64,000 bases of DNA, taken from Pseudomonadota bacterium (GTDB lineage Bacteria; Pseudomonadota; Gammaproteobacteria; Steroidobacterales; Steroidobacteraceae). Both the position numbers and the translations under genes were made by a program. The notes under the pieces are model-generated. The model was not told the DNA's origin. It saw nothing but the letters and a program-made list of their open reading frames with translations, and did not search any database. The stretch spans positions 1 through 64,000 of the forward strand of contig JAJYUL010000004.1 in assembly GCA_021792555.1 (NCBI GenBank), given 5' to 3'. This document shows positions 29,146 to 40,423 of the stretch, piece by piece; positions within the stretch are counted from its first letter, which is position 1, and the number at the start of each line of letters is the position of its first letter.

Positions 29146-29727
29146 GTGTCTCCAGGTGTCGAGATTGCCGAATACAACGTGCTCGCCGAGCTGGCGCATG
29201 CCCGCTATGCGCCGGAGTCCGACCCGAATGAGAGCACCTGCAACCTCGAGGCGTTGAGCGTCCTGACGTCGGTCGCCGAGGCCCGCGCGGCGGTCAACCT
29301 CGTCGCCGCGCGCGCCCAGCGGCTGTTGTCGATCTACACCCCGAACCTCGAACCGGAGCTCTACGATCAGAGCGAGTTCCTCGAGGTGATCAAGCGCCTG
29401 GTGCTCGCGCGCCCCTTTGCCAAGGTGCGCGTGCTGATCGGTGAGCCGGGGCGCGCGAGCGCCGACGGACACCGCTTCCTCGCCATGGCGCGCCGGCTCT
29501 CGAGCTGCATCGACGTGCGCGGCCTCCCGGCGCGCAACGGCGCGCCGCATTGCGCCTACCTCATCGCCGATGAGCGCGCCATCATGTACCGGCTGCGCGC
29601 CGATTGCTGGGACGGCATCGCCGATCTGGACAATGCGCCGGTGGCGCGGCTGTACCTGCACGAGTTCGACCAGCTGTGGGACACCTGCGCGCCGCCTGAG
29701 AACCTGCGCCTGGCCCGTCCGGCCTGA
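29146..29727 (+). CDS. DUF7931-like conserved protein (phospholipase D-like fold suspected)
   Basis: A 193-residue protein of the type often found next to nudJ in gammaproteobacteria. The pattern AQRLLSIYTPNLEPELYDQ, then VRVLIGEP and GHRFLAMARRLSS, resembles the conserved core of DUF7931, whose fold is thought to be related to phospholipase D-like proteins. No HKD catalytic motif is seen, so it is unlikely to be a phospholipase. The start is a GTG at 29146 behind GAGGGA; no ATG fits. It precedes nudJ by 33 bp on the same strand. Function unknown. Confidence 0.65.
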   Translation: MSPGVEIAEYNVLAELAHARYAPESDPNESTCNLEALSVLTSVAEARAAVNLVAARAQRLLSIYTPNLEPELYDQSEFLEVIKRLVLARPFAKVRVLIGEPGRASADGHRFLAMARRLSSCIDVRGLPARNGAPHCAYLIADERAIMYRLRADCWDGIADLDNAPVARLYLHEFDQLWDTCAPPENLRLARPA

Positions 29728-29740
29728 GCCTCGGCGCCCC

Positions 29741-29760
29741 GGGCGGATATAATTCCGCCC
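29741..29760 (+). promoter_or_regulatory. Candidate -10 box of nudJ inside a perfect palindrome
   Basis: A consensus TATAAT at 29748-29753 is flanked by 7-bp inverted arms GGGCGGA and TCCGCCC, and the nudJ ATG begins at the next base (29761). Transcription about 7 bases after the hexamer would start at the ATG. The arms could bind a dimeric regulator or form a hairpin. Confidence 0.5.
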
Positions 29761-30240
29761 ATGTCTGACCCCGAAATCACCGTCGCGGCCCTGGCCCAGA
29801 CCGATGGGCGCTTTCTGCTCGTCGAGGAGCGCATCGGCGGGCGCCTGGTGCTGAACCAGCCGGCCGGCCACCTCGAGCGCGGCGAGACGCTGCTCGAGGC
29901 GGTCGTGCGCGAGGCGCGCGAGGAGACCGCCTGGCGCTTCACCCCCGAGTGGCTGCTCGGGGTGTACCTGTGGCGCCAGCCCCGCACGCAGCGGCTGTAC
30001 AAGCGCTTCGCCTTCATCGGCTCGGTGAGCGACCACCGCCCCGAGCAGCCCCTGGATACCGGCATCGTGGGCACACGCTGGCTGACCGGCGGTGAGATCC
30101 GCGCGCGCGCCGCCGAGCTGCGCAGTCCCCTGGTACTGCGCTGCATCGAGGATTACCTCGCCGGGGTGCGCGCCCCGCTCGATCCGCTCGCCCGGCTGGA
30201 CCTCGACACGGCTCCCGCGGTACCCGCGCAAACGCTATGA
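29761..30240 (+). CDS. nudJ: Nudix phosphatase NudJ
   Basis: NudJ hydrolyses nucleoside di- and triphosphates and, in E. coli, the thiamine precursor HMP-pyrophosphate. The 159-residue protein has the subfamily segment LNQPAGHLERGETLLEAVV and a Nudix box ending REAREETAW, where Ala replaces the last Gly of the consensus, as in several Pseudomonas-type NudJ proteins. There is no Shine-Dalgarno: the ATG directly follows the -10 region, consistent with a leaderless start. Its stop overlaps the mnmA start by 4 bp (ATGA), the conserved nudJ-mnmA order. Confidence 0.9.
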   Translation: MSDPEITVAALAQTDGRFLLVEERIGGRLVLNQPAGHLERGETLLEAVVREAREETAWRFTPEWLLGVYLWRQPRTQRLYKRFAFIGSVSDHRPEQPLDTGIVGTRWLTGGEIRARAAELRSPLVLRCIEDYLAGVRAPLDPLARLDLDTAPAVPAQTL

Positions 30241-31337
30241 AGCGCGTCATCGTAGGCCTCTCCGGCGGGGTCGACTCCGCGGTGGCCGCCCTGTGCCTGA
30301 AGGAGCAGGGCTGGGACGTGCAGGGCCTGTTCATGACCAACTGGGAGGAGGACGAGGACGGCTACTGCACGGCCGCCGAGGACTTCCAGGACGCGCGCGC
30401 CGTGGCGCGCGAGCTCGGTATCGTGCTGCACCGGGTGAGCTTCGCGGCCGAATACCGTGAGCGGGTCTTTCAGCACTTTCTCACCGAGCACCGCGCCGGG
30501 CGCACCCCCAATCCCGACGTGCTGTGCAACCGGGAGATCAAGTTCGGCGTCGCGCTGCGCTATGCCGAGCGGCTCGGCGCGCAGTACTTCGCCACCGGCC
30601 ACTATGCGCGCATCGTCCAGGGGCCCGACGGTCCGCAGCTGCACAAGGGGCGCGATGCGGCCAAGGACCAGAGCTACTTCCTGCACGCGGTGCAGCGGCG
30701 GGAGCTGGCGCACACGCTGATGCCGATCGGGGAGCTCGAGAAAGCCGAAGTGCGCGCGCGGGCCCGCGCCGCGGGGCTGGCGGTGTTCGACAAGCCCGAC
30801 AGCACCGGCATCTGCTTCATCGGCGAGCGTCCGTTCCGCGAATTCCTCGCCCGCTTCGTGCAGGAGCGCCCCGGACCGATCGAGTCGGCCGACGGGCAGC
30901 GGCTGGGCGAGCATCGGGGGCTTGCCTTCTATACCCTGGGCCAGCGGGCGGGACTGAACATCGGCGGACGCCCCGGCCACCCGGAGCTGCCCTGGTATGT
31001 CGCGGCCAAGGACCCCGCGCGCAACGCGCTCATCGTCGTGCAGGGGCAGGATCATCCCCTGCTGCTCAGCGCGGCGCTCACGACCGGGCCGCTGCACTGG
31101 CTGGCGCCCCCGCGCGCCGCAGCGTTCCCCTGCACCGTCAAGGTGCGCTACCGCCAGGCAGACCAGCGCGCCGTGCTCGAGCCGCTGCCCGGGGGAGCCG
31201 CCCGGATCGTGTTCGAGCGGCCGCAGCGGGCAGTCACGCCCGGGCAGTACGCGGTCGTGTACGAGGGCGAGCGCTGCCTCGCCGGGGCGGTGATCGAAGC
31301 GCGCCTCCCCCGGGCGCAGGCGCCCGCCGTAGCCTGA
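30237..31337 (+). CDS. mnmA: tRNA-specific 2-thiouridylase MnmA
   Basis: MnmA puts the 2-thio group on U34 of tRNA-Lys, -Glu and -Gln using ATP and sulfur passed along the Tus relay. The 366-residue protein starts with the PP-loop GLSGGVDSAVAAL. The two catalytic cysteines are C97 (NPDVLCN) and C193 (TGICFIG), with GHYARI near 121 and the C-terminal beta-barrel region (LPWYVAAKD, then VVYEGERCLAGA). It is translationally coupled to nudJ through an ATGA overlap. A long palindrome lies 13 bp after its stop. Confidence 0.96.
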   Translation: MKRVIVGLSGGVDSAVAALCLKEQGWDVQGLFMTNWEEDEDGYCTAAEDFQDARAVARELGIVLHRVSFAAEYRERVFQHFLTEHRAGRTPNPDVLCNREIKFGVALRYAERLGAQYFATGHYARIVQGPDGPQLHKGRDAAKDQSYFLHAVQRRELAHTLMPIGELEKAEVRARARAAGLAVFDKPDSTGICFIGERPFREFLARFVQERPGPIESADGQRLGEHRGLAFYTLGQRAGLNIGGRPGHPELPWYVAAKDPARNALIVVQGQDHPLLLSAALTTGPLHWLAPPRAAAFPCTVKVRYRQADQRAVLEPLPGGAARIVFERPQRAVTPGQYAVVYEGERCLAGAVIEARLPRAQAPAVA

Positions 31338-31350
31338 ATTCGTATGAGGA

Positions 31351-31383
31351 ATCGCGCCGCACGAGCGCTCGTGTGGGCGCGAT
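31351..31383 (+). repeat. 33-bp imperfect palindrome between mnmA and acnA
   Basis: ATCGCGCCGCACGAGC pairs with GCTCGTGTGGGCGCGAT, centred on AGCGCT, with a 14-bp uninterrupted core (CACGAGCGCTCGTG). It follows mnmA by 13 bp and lies 26 bp before a TATAAT upstream of acnA. It could be the mnmA terminator (no T-run directly after) or an operator controlling acnA. Confidence 0.55.
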
Positions 31384-31409
31384 GCGCAGCGGACGGCCGA
31401 GAGAGCGAC

Positions 31410-31415
31410 TATAAT
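31410..31415 (+). promoter_or_regulatory. Candidate -10 box of acnA
   Basis: A perfect TATAAT, 41 bases before the acnA ATG. No good -35 hexamer is visible at 16-18 bp, so an activator or the adjacent palindrome may be involved. Confidence 0.45.
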
Positions 31416-31456
31416 CCGCGCCGCCTTTTTCTGGCCCCTCCCGGAGAGCCCCACTC

Positions 31457-34147
<2,691 letters not shown>

Positions 34148-34157
34148 GCGGCTGCCG

Positions 34158-34195
34158 GGGCCGCAGCCCTGCCCCAAGGGCAGCCGCTGCGGCCC
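34158..34195 (+). terminator. Two-step hairpin after acnA
   Basis: An outer 9-bp stem GGGCCGCAG/CTGCGGCCC encloses an inner 6-bp stem CTGCCC/GGGCAG with loop CAA. No T-run follows. It separates acnA from the HAD phosphatase gene and may stop or attenuate read-through. Confidence 0.5.
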
Positions 34196-34221
34196 GCGGC
34201 GAGCCGAGGGAGCCCGGGCAG

Positions 34222-34866
34222 ATGCGGCTCGCGATCTTCGATCTCGACGGAACGATCACCCGCCACGATACGCTCGCCCCTTACGTGTGCGGCTTTCTGC
34301 TGCGCCGGCCGTGGCGGGCGGCGCGCGCTCTCGGCGTGATCCCGGCACTGCTCGGCTTCGGGCTTGGCCTGTGCGGACGCGGAACGCTCAAGGCGGCGCT
34401 GATGCGCTCGGCGCTCGGTGGGGTGAGGCGCGAGGACCTCGACCGCTGGACCGAACGCTTCGTCACCCGCCTGCTGGCACGCGGAACCTTCGCGGCCGCA
34501 CGCCAGCGCATCGAATCACATGTCCGGGCCGGGGACCATCTGGTCCTGATGAGCGCGAGCCCCGAGCTGTACGTGCCCGCGATCGCGCGCGCGCTCGGCT
34601 TTCAGGAGGCGATCTGCACGGGCGTGCGCTGGCGCGGGGATCGGCTCGACGGGCGCCTCGCCACTGCCAACCGCCGCGGCGCAGAGAAGGTCCGCTGCCT
34701 GCGGGAGCTGCGCGAGCGGCTGCCGGGCGAAGCGATCGCCTACGGTAATTCCAGATCGGACATCGCGCACCTTGCGCTCGTCGAGCACGGCGTGCTCGTC
34801 AACGCCAGCGGCCGGGCCCGCCGCGCCGCGCGCCTCGCCGGCCTCACCTGTGAGCGCTGGCGCTGA
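34222..34866 (+). CDS. HAD-superfamily phosphatase, subfamily IB (SerB/PSP-like)
   Basis: A 214-residue hydrolase of the HAD-IB type. The nucleophile motif is FDLDGTI (D7 nucleophile, D9 general acid), motif II is LMSASPE, and motif III/IV is YGNSRSDIAHL. A hydrophobic stretch at about 30-50 lies in the cap region, as in the HAD-IB proteins that act on phosphatidylglycerophosphate or related lipids or on phosphoserine; the substrate is not identifiable. The ATG at 34222 follows GAGGGAGCCCGGGCAG. It converges on the tryptophan dioxygenase gene 14 bp downstream. Confidence 0.8.
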   Translation: MRLAIFDLDGTITRHDTLAPYVCGFLLRRPWRAARALGVIPALLGFGLGLCGRGTLKAALMRSALGGVRREDLDRWTERFVTRLLARGTFAAARQRIESHVRAGDHLVLMSASPELYVPAIARALGFQEAICTGVRWRGDRLDGRLATANRRGAEKVRCLRELRERLPGEAIAYGNSRSDIAHLALVEHGVLVNASGRARRAARLAGLTCERWR

Positions 34867-34880
34867 GCGCACCGCCGCGC

Positions 34881-35738
34881 TCACATCGAGGTGCGCACCT
34901 GCCACAGTTCCGGGAAGAACCTCAGCTCGAGCGCCTTGGCGAGGTACGACACCCCGCCGGTCCCGCCGGTGCCGCTTTTGTGCCCGATGATCCGCTCGAC
35001 GGTCTTGAGGTGGTGGAAGCGCCACAGCTGGAACTTGTAATCCAGATCGATCAGCCGCTCGGCGAACTCGTAGAGGTCCCAGTCCTTCTCGGCGTTGTGG
35101 TAGACGCCGAGCCAGGCGCCGGCGACCTGCTTGCTCGGGCGGTACGGCTCGCTGAACTGGCGGTTCAGATACGCCTCGGGAATCCCGTAGCCGCGGCGGC
35201 TGAGGAGCCTGAGCGCCTCGTCGTACAGCGACGGCGCCGCGAGCGCGCGCTCGAGCCGCGCATACACCGCCGGGTCGCGCCGATGCACTTCGATCATCTC
35301 GGCGTTCTTGTTGCCGAGCAGAAACTCGAGCAGCCGGTACTGGTACGACTGGAAGCCCGAGGAGCGGCCGAGCGCGTTACGGAACGCAGAGTAGTCCGCC
35401 GGCGTGAGCGTCGAGAGCACCTCCCAGCTCGAGAGCAGCTGCGACTGCACGCACGAGATGCGCGTCAGCCGCTTGAACGAGGGACCGAGGTCATCGCGCC
35501 GCACGCACTCGAGCACGTCGGCGAGCTCGTGCAGCATCAGCCGCATCCACAGCTCCGAGACCTGGTGCACGATGATGAAGAGCATCTCATCGTGCTCGCC
35601 CGAGAGAGGCTTCTGCGCATCGAGCAGCTTCTCGAGCTGCAGGTACTGCCCGTAGGAGAGCGAGGTGCCGAGATCCCAGTGAATCGCCTCGCCGGTCAGA
35701 TCGACGCGCTCGCTCCTGTCGTGCCGGCGCCTGCTCAC
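34881..35738 (-). CDS. kynA: Tryptophan 2,3-dioxygenase
   Basis: A haem enzyme that opens the indole ring of L-tryptophan to N-formylkynurenine, starting the kynurenine pathway. The 285-residue protein has the conserved WDLGTSLSYGQYLQLEKLL, the FIIVHQVSELWMRLMLHEL helix and the haem-ligand region RIIGHKSGTGGTGGVSYL. The GTG at 35738 is used: it overlaps the upstream peptidase stop as GTGA and gives the usual family length. No other kynurenine-pathway gene lies in the window, so tryptophan breakdown would need distant genes. Confidence 0.94.
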   Translation of the reverse strand: MSRRRHDRSERVDLTGEAIHWDLGTSLSYGQYLQLEKLLDAQKPLSGEHDEMLFIIVHQVSELWMRLMLHELADVLECVRRDDLGPSFKRLTRISCVQSQLLSSWEVLSTLTPADYSAFRNALGRSSGFQSYQYRLLEFLLGNKNAEMIEVHRRDPAVYARLERALAAPSLYDEALRLLSRRGYGIPEAYLNRQFSEPYRPSKQVAGAWLGVYHNAEKDWDLYEFAERLIDLDYKFQLWRFHHLKTVERIIGHKSGTGGTGGVSYLAKALELRFFPELWQVRTSM

Positions 35739-36502
35739 GGTGCCCCTTCGCCGAACACCCACGCCGGCACGCTGCGCCAGCCCTCGGTGAGCGCGCGGTC
35801 GAGCCGCTGGTAGTCCGGGCAGCAGCGCGCCACGCACTGCCAGAAGCGGCGCGAGTGATTCATGTGGCGCGTATGCGCCAGCTCGTGGATCAGCAGATAG
35901 CGCACCACCGGCGGAGGCAGGAACAACAGGCAGCCGTTGAGGCTGATGGTGCCGCGCACCGAGCAGCTCCCCCAGCGCGTGCGCTGGCGGCGGATCACCA
36001 TCCGCTCATAGCTGAAGCCGTACTCGCGCGCGCACTCGGCAAGGGCGGGCTCCAATACCACGCGCGCGCGCTCGAGCAGCCAGTGGCGCAGCGCCGCGCG
36101 CAGCGCAGCGGGGCTGGCATCGCCGCTGAAGGTGATCAGGCCGTCAACGGCCGCCAGGCGCAGCCGGCCGCCGCCGCCGGCCACCTGCACCTGCCAGCGC
36201 TCCTCGCAGGCCGGCAGGTCGATGCTCCCCGGGGGGAAGGGCTCCGGCGCCACCGCCGTGCGGCGCGCCTCGGCGCGCTTGCGCTCGATCCACAGCCGAT
36301 GCCGCTCGAGAAACGTCTCGATCAGCCGCGGCGAGGTCTTCACCGGCACGACCACTTCCACTCGCCCGGAGTGAAAGACCCGCACCACCATGCGGCGTGC
36401 GCGCTGGCTCTCGCGCACGCTCCACGTCGCGTCCTGCTCGATCCACAGCGGCAATTGCGCTGCCGCCCCATCGGAAATCACATCAACCCCGCCACGCGCC
36501 AC
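35735..36502 (-). CDS. YgjP-like (DUF45/M48-type) metal-dependent hydrolase
   Basis: A 255-residue predicted zinc peptidase of the YgjP/SprT-like group. The metal site is HELAHTRHMNHSRRFW, giving an HExxH helix and the third His, preceded by the hallmark RRQRTRWGSCS and SLNGCLLFLPPPVVRYLLI. The substrate is unknown. The start is uncertain: the frame opens at a GTG at 36502 and another GTG lies at 36481. Its stop overlaps the tryptophan dioxygenase start by 4 bp, so the two are coupled although no functional link is obvious. Confidence 0.82.
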   Translation of the reverse strand: MARGGVDVISDGAAAQLPLWIEQDATWSVRESQRARRMVVRVFHSGRVEVVVPVKTSPRLIETFLERHRLWIERKRAEARRTAVAPEPFPPGSIDLPACEERWQVQVAGGGGRLRLAAVDGLITFSGDASPAALRAALRHWLLERARVVLEPALAECAREYGFSYERMVIRRQRTRWGSCSVRGTISLNGCLLFLPPPVVRYLLIHELAHTRHMNHSRRFWQCVARCCPDYQRLDRALTEGWRSVPAWVFGEGAP

Positions 36503-36607
36503 ACCGGTACCTCGCTCATTCTAGCAGCGCGGGGCAGCGGCGCGCCGGGCAGACGGCACGAGCCGCGATCGGCTACGATGCCGCACCGTAGAGCGACACC
36601 CCCTGCC

Positions 36608-37495
36608 ATGAGCGCACCGATTCTGGAAGTCCGCGACCTGCTGAAGCAGTACCCCGGCGTGACCGCCGTGAACGGGATTTCCTTCAGCGTGCCGCCCGGG
36701 ATCTGCTTCGGGCTGCTCGGGCCGAACGGCGCGGGCAAGACCACCACGATCGAGATCATGGAAGGGATCCTCGCCCCGACGGGCGGGGAGGTGCGCTACC
36801 GCGGCGAGCCGCTCGGGGCGCGCTTCCGCGAGGAGGCGGGCATCCTCTTCCAGGCGACCGCACTGCAGAACTTCCTCACCGTGCGCCAGAGCCTCGCGAT
36901 GTTCCGCGGCTTGTACCAGCGCGGCCGCGACATCGACGAGCTGCTCAAGCTCTGCTCGCTCGAGGCGCTCGCGGGGCGCGACAACCGCAAGCTCTCCGGC
37001 GGACAGCTGCAGCGGCTGCTGCTCGCGATCGCGCTGGTGAACGACCCGCAGGTGCTGTTTCTCGATGAGCCGACCACCGGGCTCGACCCGCAGGCGCGGC
37101 GCAACTTCTGGTCGCTCATCCGCTCGATCAAGGCGCAGCGCAAGACCATCATCCTCACCACGCATTACATGGAGGAAGCCGAGATCCTCTGCGATGAGAT
37201 CGCCATCGTCGACCGTGGCCGCATCATCGCTCAGGGCGCCCCGGGCGCGCTGCTGCGCCAGCACTTCGCCGAGGTGCTGCTCGAGCTGCCGCGGGCGGAC
37301 TTCCCGAGCGCCGCCCGCTCGCTGCCGCTGCAGCTGATCGACACCGAAGAGCGCATCGAGATCACCACGGATGATCTGGACGCGACGCTGCGCACGCTGA
37401 TCGCCGCCGACGTGCCGCTGAGGAACCTGCGCATCCGGCCGGCGAACCTGGAGGACCTGTTTCTCGAGCTCACCGGCCGGGAGCTGCGCGCATGA
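36608..37495 (+). CDS. ABC transporter ATP-binding protein (ABC-2 exporter)
   Basis: A 295-residue ATPase with Walker A GPNGAGKTTT near 43, signature LSGGQLQRLLLA near 130, Walker B VLFLDEPTTGLDPQ and the switch His in LTTHYMEEAE. It resembles the DrrA/CcmA family of exporters for drugs or cell-surface compounds, with a C-terminal extension of about 75 residues. The ATG at 36608 is chosen because the long frame upstream is antisense to the peptidase gene. A TACGAT lies 28 bases upstream. The permease gene overlaps by 4 bp. Confidence 0.93.
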   Translation: MSAPILEVRDLLKQYPGVTAVNGISFSVPPGICFGLLGPNGAGKTTTIEIMEGILAPTGGEVRYRGEPLGARFREEAGILFQATALQNFLTVRQSLAMFRGLYQRGRDIDELLKLCSLEALAGRDNRKLSGGQLQRLLLAIALVNDPQVLFLDEPTTGLDPQARRNFWSLIRSIKAQRKTIILTTHYMEEAEILCDEIAIVDRGRIIAQGAPGALLRQHFAEVLLELPRADFPSAARSLPLQLIDTEERIEITTDDLDATLRTLIAADVPLRNLRIRPANLEDLFLELTGRELRA

Positions 37496-38496
37496 TGCGC
37501 CGGCTGCTGTCGGTCTGGCACGCGCGCAACCTGGAATTCCTGCGCGACCGCGGCACGCTGCTGTTCACGGTGCTGCTGCCGCTGTCGCTGATCGTGGGCA
37601 TGGGGTTCATCTTCGGCGGCCCGCCCCGGCCGCTGTTCAAGGTGGGCGTGCTCGGCGGGGCGGCCGCCGCGCACGCCGATACGTTCCTGCGCACCCGCTA
37701 CGTGCAATTCCTGTCCGTGGCGAGCGCCGCGGACGGGCTGCGCGAGGTCCGGCGCCAGCGCATCGATCTGCTGTTCGCGCCGGGCCGGCCGCCGCGCTAC
37801 TGGGTCAACACCGACTCACCGAAGGGCTACATCGCCGAGAAGCTCCTGCTCGCGGCCGACCCGCACGCGCGGCGCCTGCCCGTCAGCGGCAAGGCGGTGC
37901 CCTACCTCGACTGGCTCTTCCCCGGCATCCTCGCGATGAACCTGATGTTCAGCTGCCTGTTCGGCGTCGGCTACGTCGTGCTGCGCTACCGGCAGAGCGG
38001 GTTCCTGAAGCGTCTGCATGCGACTCCCCTCAGCCCATTCGAGTTCCTGAGCGCCCAGGTGCTCTCGCGCCTGAGCATCATCGTGCTCATCACCACGGTG
38101 CTGTATGTGGCGGTCGGAGCCATGATCCATTTCCACAGCGCCGGGAGCATCGCGCTGCTGCTGCTGATCACGGTCCTCGGGGCGCTCTCGATGATCGCGC
38201 TCGGCCTGACCATCGCGGCGCGCTTTGCCAGCGAGGAGCTGGTCAACGGGCTGCTGAACCTGCTCACCTGGCCTATGATGCTGCTCTCGGGGGTGTGGTT
38301 CTCGCTCGCCGGCGCGCCCAGATGGGTGCAGTGGGTGGCCGATGCGCTGCCGCTCACGCAGCTGCTGCATGCCGCCCGCGAGGTGATGCTCTACGGCGCC
38401 GGCATCGGCGCCATCGCCCCGAACCTCATCTACCTCGCCGCGGTGACGCTGGTGTTCCTCGCCTTCGGCGCCTGGTCGTTCAAGTGGCGGATTTAG
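37492..38496 (+). CDS. ABC-2 type transporter permease
   Basis: A 334-residue inner-membrane protein. TM1 is near 20-40 (TLLFTVLLPLSLIVGMGF), then a periplasmic loop of about 100 residues with the ABC-2 pattern, then five C-terminal TM segments between about 145 and 330 (ILAMNLMFSCLFGVGYVVL and others). It starts inside the ATPase stop codon (ATGA), so the pair forms one exporter. The cargo cannot be predicted. Confidence 0.9.
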   Translation: MMRRLLSVWHARNLEFLRDRGTLLFTVLLPLSLIVGMGFIFGGPPRPLFKVGVLGGAAAAHADTFLRTRYVQFLSVASAADGLREVRRQRIDLLFAPGRPPRYWVNTDSPKGYIAEKLLLAADPHARRLPVSGKAVPYLDWLFPGILAMNLMFSCLFGVGYVVLRYRQSGFLKRLHATPLSPFEFLSAQVLSRLSIIVLITTVLYVAVGAMIHFHSAGSIALLLLITVLGALSMIALGLTIAARFASEELVNGLLNLLTWPMMLLSGVWFSLAGAPRWVQWVADALPLTQLLHAAREVMLYGAGIGAIAPNLIYLAAVTLVFLAFGAWSFKWRI

Positions 38497-38510
38497 GGGA
38501 CGATTGAACG

Positions 38511-39548
38511 ATGACAAAGCAGACGATGCGATTCATGAGCGACAACACGGCCACCGCCTGCCCCGAGATGCTCGCGGCGCTGGCCGAGGCGAACCACGGA
38601 CTCGAGGTCGCCTACGGGGACGATCCCTGGACGCGGCGCCTCGATGAGGCGCTCGGGGGATTCTTCGGCGCCCCGGTGCGCGCGTTCGCCGTGGCGACCG
38701 GGACTGCGGCCAACGCGCTGGCGCTCGCAACCCTCACCCCGCCCTACGGGGCAATCTTCGCGCACCACGAGGCGCATATCGCCTGCGACGAGTGCGGCGC
38801 GCCGGGGTTCTACAGCGGCGGGGCGCAGCTGATGCTGCTTGAGGGCGAGCACGCCAAGGTGAGCGCAGCGGGCCTTGCCGCGGCGCTCGAGGCGCATCCG
38901 GTCTCGGTGCACACCGTGCAGCCGGCTGCGCTCTCGGTGAGCCAGGCCAGCGAGCTCGGCGCAGCCTACCGGCCCGAGGAGCTCGCGCGGCTGTGCAAAG
39001 TCGCACACGCGCACGGCCTGAAGGTGCACATGGACGGGGCGCGCTTCGCCAATGCCGTGACCTTCCTCGGCTGCCATCCCGGCGATGTCACCTGGCGGGC
39101 CGGGATCGATGTTCTGTCCTTCGGCGCCACCAAGAACGGCGCGCTCGCCGCCGAAGCGGTGGTGTTCTTCGACACCACGCTGGTGCGTGACTTCGAGCTG
39201 CGGCGCAAGCGGGCCGGCCATCTGCTCTCTAAATCCCGTTTCGTAGCCGCGCAGCTGCTCGCCTACCTGCAGGATGACCTGTGGCGGCGCAACGCCGCGC
39301 GCGCCAACGGGTTCGCGCGTCGCATCGGCGCGGCGGCCGGCGCGCGGCTGATCGCACCGGTCGAGGCCAACGAGGTGTTCGTACAGCTCGGCATCGAGGG
39401 CAAGCGCGCGCTGCGTGCGGCCGGATTCGAGTTCTACGACTGGGGCGCCGAGAGCGCCGGTCAGGCCCGCCTGGTGGCCGCCTGGGATCAGAACGAGTCC
39501 CACGTCGAGGCGCTGTGCGCGGCGCTCGGGAGGCTCGCTGAGCACTGA
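38511..39548 (+). CDS. ltaE: Low-specificity L-threonine aldolase
   Basis: A PLP enzyme that cleaves L-threonine and L-allo-threonine to glycine and acetaldehyde. The 345-residue protein keeps the family N-terminus (RFMSDNTATACPEMLAAL), HMDGARFANA, and the PLP-binding Lys at K208 in FGATKNGA. The start follows AGGGGACG by about 9 bases and lies 14 bp after the permease gene. It may share that transcript, but a functional link to the exporter is not evident. Confidence 0.93.
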   Translation: MTKQTMRFMSDNTATACPEMLAALAEANHGLEVAYGDDPWTRRLDEALGGFFGAPVRAFAVATGTAANALALATLTPPYGAIFAHHEAHIACDECGAPGFYSGGAQLMLLEGEHAKVSAAGLAAALEAHPVSVHTVQPAALSVSQASELGAAYRPEELARLCKVAHAHGLKVHMDGARFANAVTFLGCHPGDVTWRAGIDVLSFGATKNGALAAEAVVFFDTTLVRDFELRRKRAGHLLSKSRFVAAQLLAYLQDDLWRRNAARANGFARRIGAAAGARLIAPVEANEVFVQLGIEGKRALRAAGFEFYDWGAESAGQARLVAAWDQNESHVEALCAALGRLAEH

Positions 39549-39569
39549 GTAAACACCGAGGAGCTCTCC

Positions 39570-40142
39570 ATGGTTGCCCGACATTCCCGCATGCTGCCGC
39601 TCGGCACGCCGGTGCCCGAGTTCTCGCTGCCCGATCCGGCCGGAAGGCTCTGGAGCCCCGGGCAGTTCAAGGACTCCCCGGCGCTGCTCGTCGCCTTCCT
39701 CTGCAACCACTGTCCGTACGTCAAGCACATGATCGACGGGTTCGTTGCCTTCGCGCGTGAATACGGCCCGAAGGGACTTGCGATCGTGGCGATCAACCCC
39801 AACGACTCGAGCGCCTACCGCGATGATGCGCCCGAGCACATGGCACGCGTCGCTGCGGAGAAGGGCTTCCCGTTTCCCTATCTGATCGATGCCACGCAGC
39901 GCACGGCACTCGCGTACGAGGCGATCTGTACGCCGGACTTCTTCCTCTTTGATGCCAGTCGGCGGCTCGCATACCGCGGGCGCTTCGATGCCAGCTCGCC
40001 TGGCAACAACACGCCAGTCACCGGCAATGAGCTGCGCGCCGCGGTCGATGCGCTGCTTGCCGGCCGCCCGATCGGCGAGCAGACCGCCAGCATCGGCTGC
40101 AGCATCAAGTGGAAGCCGGGCAACGCGCCCGAGTGGGCCTGA
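39570..40142 (+). CDS. Thioredoxin-fold protein, AhpC/TSA-like
   Basis: A 190-residue peroxiredoxin-like protein with no signal peptide. The active-site region reads FLCNHCPYVKH, a CxxC thioredoxin-type motif in the subfamily that ends with IGCSIKWKPGN, also seen here. The likely role is thiol-disulfide or peroxide chemistry in the cytoplasm. A good Shine-Dalgarno (GAGGAG) precedes the ATG at 39570. It lies 21 bp after ltaE on the same strand. Confidence 0.85.
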   Translation: MVARHSRMLPLGTPVPEFSLPDPAGRLWSPGQFKDSPALLVAFLCNHCPYVKHMIDGFVAFAREYGPKGLAIVAINPNDSSAYRDDAPEHMARVAAEKGFPFPYLIDATQRTALAYEAICTPDFFLFDASRRLAYRGRFDASSPGNNTPVTGNELRAAVDALLAGRPIGEQTASIGCSIKWKPGNAPEWA

Positions 40143-40423
40143 CCGCGCGCTGCGCTCGCCTGCAGCCGGCAGCGCCTGCGTCACGCTCACCGACAAAGCG
40201 TCACCGCTCTATGCGACCCTGGCCCTGATGGTGTCTGCATTCGCGCTCACGGTCCACGCCCTGCTCCTGTGCGCGCGAACCCCCCGGTCCTACGCCGCAA
40301 GCAGTTGTGGATCCTCGTCATCCTCGCCGGTGTCGGCAGGTTCGCAGTGAGCTCGACCAGCCGCCGCTGTAGACCGCCGGTCCTCGCGGTACGGCTGTTC
40401 AGCGCTTCGGCCTTCGCCCCGCG
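40143..40423. other. Gene-free stretch next to the TA remnant
   Basis: No coding signal, repeat or RNA gene is recognised here. The truncated VapC-like frame reads into the adjoining sequence, so this may be the far side of an old deletion or insertion. Confidence 0.4.
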
